From contig CAZVES010000114.1 of assembly GCA_964625835.1 (NCBI GenBank), positions 1 to 8,033 on the forward strand: DNA of 8,033 bases, given 5' to 3'. The DNA comes from UBA5336 sp964625835. Its GTDB lineage: Bacteria; Pseudomonadota; Alphaproteobacteria; Caulobacterales; Hyphomonadaceae. Below, piece by piece: positions 6,394 to 8,033 of this stretch. How positions within the stretch are numbered: the stretch's first letter is position 1; each line of letters starts with the position of its first letter. The position numbers and the translations under genes are program-made. The notes beneath the pieces are model-generated. The model worked only from the letters and a program-made list of their open reading frames with translations, made no database searches and had not been told where the DNA came from.

Positions 6394-8033
6394 ATGGGTC
6401 TGCGCCACATTGTCGTGGCTCTGGCACTTGTTGTATTGGGAACGACAGCAGCGGCCGATCCGGCCCCCGCCATGCCCCTTGAGGCAGAACCGGCCGGCGA
6501 CACCTTCGACGCCATCGTTCAGGACTATGCGGAATTCCTAATCGGTATTGATCCGGGAGCGGCGGCCAGGGGCACAGGCGCCGGACCGGTTTCATGGCCC
6601 GATCGTTCACCGGAAGCGACCCGGCAGGCCGCCCGTGAGGCCCGGGCGCTGCTGAACCGGATTGATGCGCTGGCCACCGACCGGGCCATCGACGTGGCGA
6701 TACTCAGACACCTTCTTAACGCGATCGTCATGCGCGCTGAGCTCGACACCGACCGCATTCCATTCACCGGTGACAGCGGTTTTCACTCTTCGCCGGTGTT
6801 TGCCGCCGCCAGGGCCAGGCTGCGAAACCCGAAAGCGGCCGACGCCTATGTTTCCCGGTTGCGGGACACGCCGCGTTTCTTCGAGCAGAACATCGCCAAC
6901 ATGCGCCGGGGCCTTCGAACGGGCTGGGTCTCCCATGCCCACCCTTTGCGAACCGTCATCACGCAGGTCGATGAACAGATCGACACAGATGCCGAGAACT
7001 CTGATCTCTATGCGCCCATCGCAAACCTGCCCGACAGCATTCCGGTCGCCGATCGGATTCGCCTGCAGCGCGAGGGTAAGGAAGCCGTCGAAGACACCCT
7101 TGCGGCCTATCGCAACCTGAGAGCATTCCTGGAAAACGAATATGCGCCCCAGACGCGGGCAACGCCCGGCCTGGCGGGGCTGCAAGGGGGTCGCCAGGCC
7201 TATGCGCAACTGGTCGACCACCACACGGCTGGCGCGGGTCTCTCACCGCAGCAGATCCATGCCATTGGCCAGGCTGAGGTGACCCGCATCCGAACGGAAA
7301 TGCACGCAATCATCGAAGAGGTTGGTTTTACCGGTGACCTGAGCTCCTTCATTCGTTTTCTCAGGGAAGACCCGCGTTTTTATGCCAGGACCGCCGAAGA
7401 CCTGCTTGAGAAAGCGTCGACCATCTCCAAGCGGCTTGATGCGAGCCTGCCCCAGTACTTTGGACGCCTGCCCCGTCTGCCCTATGGCGTTTCGCCCGTC
7501 CCTGCCTCCATTGCGCCTGGCTATACCACCGGGCGTTACGCGCAGGGCGACCCGGAGTCCGGGCGGTCGGGCACTTACCTCGTCAATACCTACAGGCTGG
7601 ACCAGCGACCCCTTTATGAACTGCCCGCCCTAACGGCCCATGAGGCCGTGCCGGGACACCATCTGCAGATTTCACTGGCGCAGGAAATGCGCGGCGTGCC
7701 GGAGTTCAGGCGGTCATTCTATGCAACCGCCTTTGGAGAAGGCTGGGCGCTCTATGCAGAGAAGCTGGCCGGGGAAGCCGGCATTTACACCACGCCCTAT
7801 GAGCGGTTCGGCGCACTTTCCTACGAGATGTGGCGTGCTTGCCGGCTGGTCGCGGATACGGGGCTGCACTGGTATGGCTGGTCGCGCGAGCAGGCTGAAA
7901 GCTGTTTCCTCAACAATACGGCGCTTAGCCCCCTGAACATCGAAACCGAAGTCACACGCTATATCGGCTGGCCGGGCCAGGCGGTGGCCTACAAGGTGGG
8001 TGAGCTGAAAATACTGGAGCTGCGAGAGGACGC
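6394..8033 (+). CDS. Secreted DUF885-family putative metallopeptidase (3' end missing)
   Basis: The frame is open from the ATG at 6394 to the window edge (546 full codons, no stop). Residues 1-21 form a signal peptide: MGLRH, a hydrophobic core (IVVALALVVLG), then TTAAA with likely cleavage before D22, so the protein should be exported to the periplasm. The body matches the DUF885 family, members of which are proposed zinc peptidases. The motif HEAVPGHHLQ is at 416-425 (H416, E417, H422 and H423 as likely metal and catalytic residues), followed by GEGWALYAE with E449. C-terminal family blocks YEMWRACRLVADTG, LSPLNIETEVTRYIGWPGQA and YKVGELKILELRE follow. Family members usually end some tens of residues beyond this point. 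An in-frame ATG at 6364 (MLRCQRALEV added) is an alternative start; neither start has a well-spaced Shine-Dalgarno sequence. The gene diverges from sdhC. Substrate unknown. Confidence 0.88.
   Translation, partial: MGLRHIVVALALVVLGTTAAADPAPAMPLEAEPAGDTFDAIVQDYAEFLIGIDPGAAARGTGAGPVSWPDRSPEATRQAAREARALLNRIDALATDRAIDVAILRHLLNAIVMRAELDTDRIPFTGDSGFHSSPVFAAARARLRNPKAADAYVSRLRDTPRFFEQNIANMRRGLRTGWVSHAHPLRTVITQVDEQIDTDAENSDLYAPIANLPDSIPVADRIRLQREGKEAVEDTLAAYRNLRAFLENEYAPQTRATPGLAGLQGGRQAYAQLVDHHTAGAGLSPQQIHAIGQAEVTRIRTEMHAIIEEVGFTGDLSSFIRFLREDPRFYARTAEDLLEKASTISKRLDASLPQYFGRLPRLPYGVSPVPASIAPGYTTGRYAQGDPESGRSGTYLVNTYRLDQRPLYELPALTAHEAVPGHHLQISLAQEMRGVPEFRRSFYATAFGEGWALYAEKLAGEAGIYTTPYERFGALSYEMWRACRLVADTGLHWYGWSREQAESCFLNNTALSPLNIETEVTRYIGWPGQAVAYKVGELKILELRED

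Noticed and set aside
6607..7224. Minus-strand 205-codon open frame inside the DUF885 gene
   Set aside because: It is antisense to a clear DUF885 coding frame. Its residues look like a complement-strand shadow and there is no start signal.

Overview
This is a chromosomal housekeeping region of a high-GC bacterium. Protein style (a two-gene sdhC/sdhD anchor with SPHLQVWR and RGLGSAK motifs, a 260-residue SdhB, and the ruvC-ruvA order) points to Alphaproteobacteria. A Caulobacterales/Maricaulales/Hyphomonadaceae-like marine lineage is my best guess, from general knowledge rather than a database match. There are no mobile elements, CRISPR arrays, tRNA or rRNA genes, or signs of recent transfer.

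Layout, left to right. (1) 1-856, minus strand: the Holliday-junction genes ruvC and ruvA overlap by 4 bases (GTGA); ruvA runs off the left edge. (2) 857-1087: a spacer of about 230 bp with short TTG/CAA-type inverted and direct repeats, between the divergent ruvC and an acetyltransferase gene. (3) 1088-1693, plus strand: a GNAT-family N-acetyltransferase. It meets sdhB tail to tail, and their two TAG stops share a CTAG. (4) 1690-6315, minus strand: the genes of succinate dehydrogenase (complex II), read in the order sdhC, sdhD, sdhA, then a strong hairpin terminator, then a six-helix membrane protein of unknown function, then sdhB. (5) 6316-6393: a 78-bp divergent spacer with a good TTGACA -35 element for the sdh operon and a 9-bp tandem duplication over the sdhC ribosome-binding site. 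(6) 6394-8033, plus strand: a secreted DUF885-family putative metallopeptidase with HExxPGHH, cut by the right edge. It is open to the end of the window, with no in-frame stop.

How the genes work together: SdhC and SdhD anchor the enzyme in the inner membrane, bind haem b and form the quinone site. SdhA (flavin) oxidises succinate and SdhB (three Fe-S clusters) carries the electrons to quinone, linking the TCA cycle to respiration. RuvA and RuvC act in branch migration and resolution of Holliday junctions. The acetyltransferase, the membrane protein and the DUF885 protein have no demonstrable link to either system. I see no convincing new biological system; the most unusual point is the terminator and unrelated membrane gene separating sdhB from sdhCDA.
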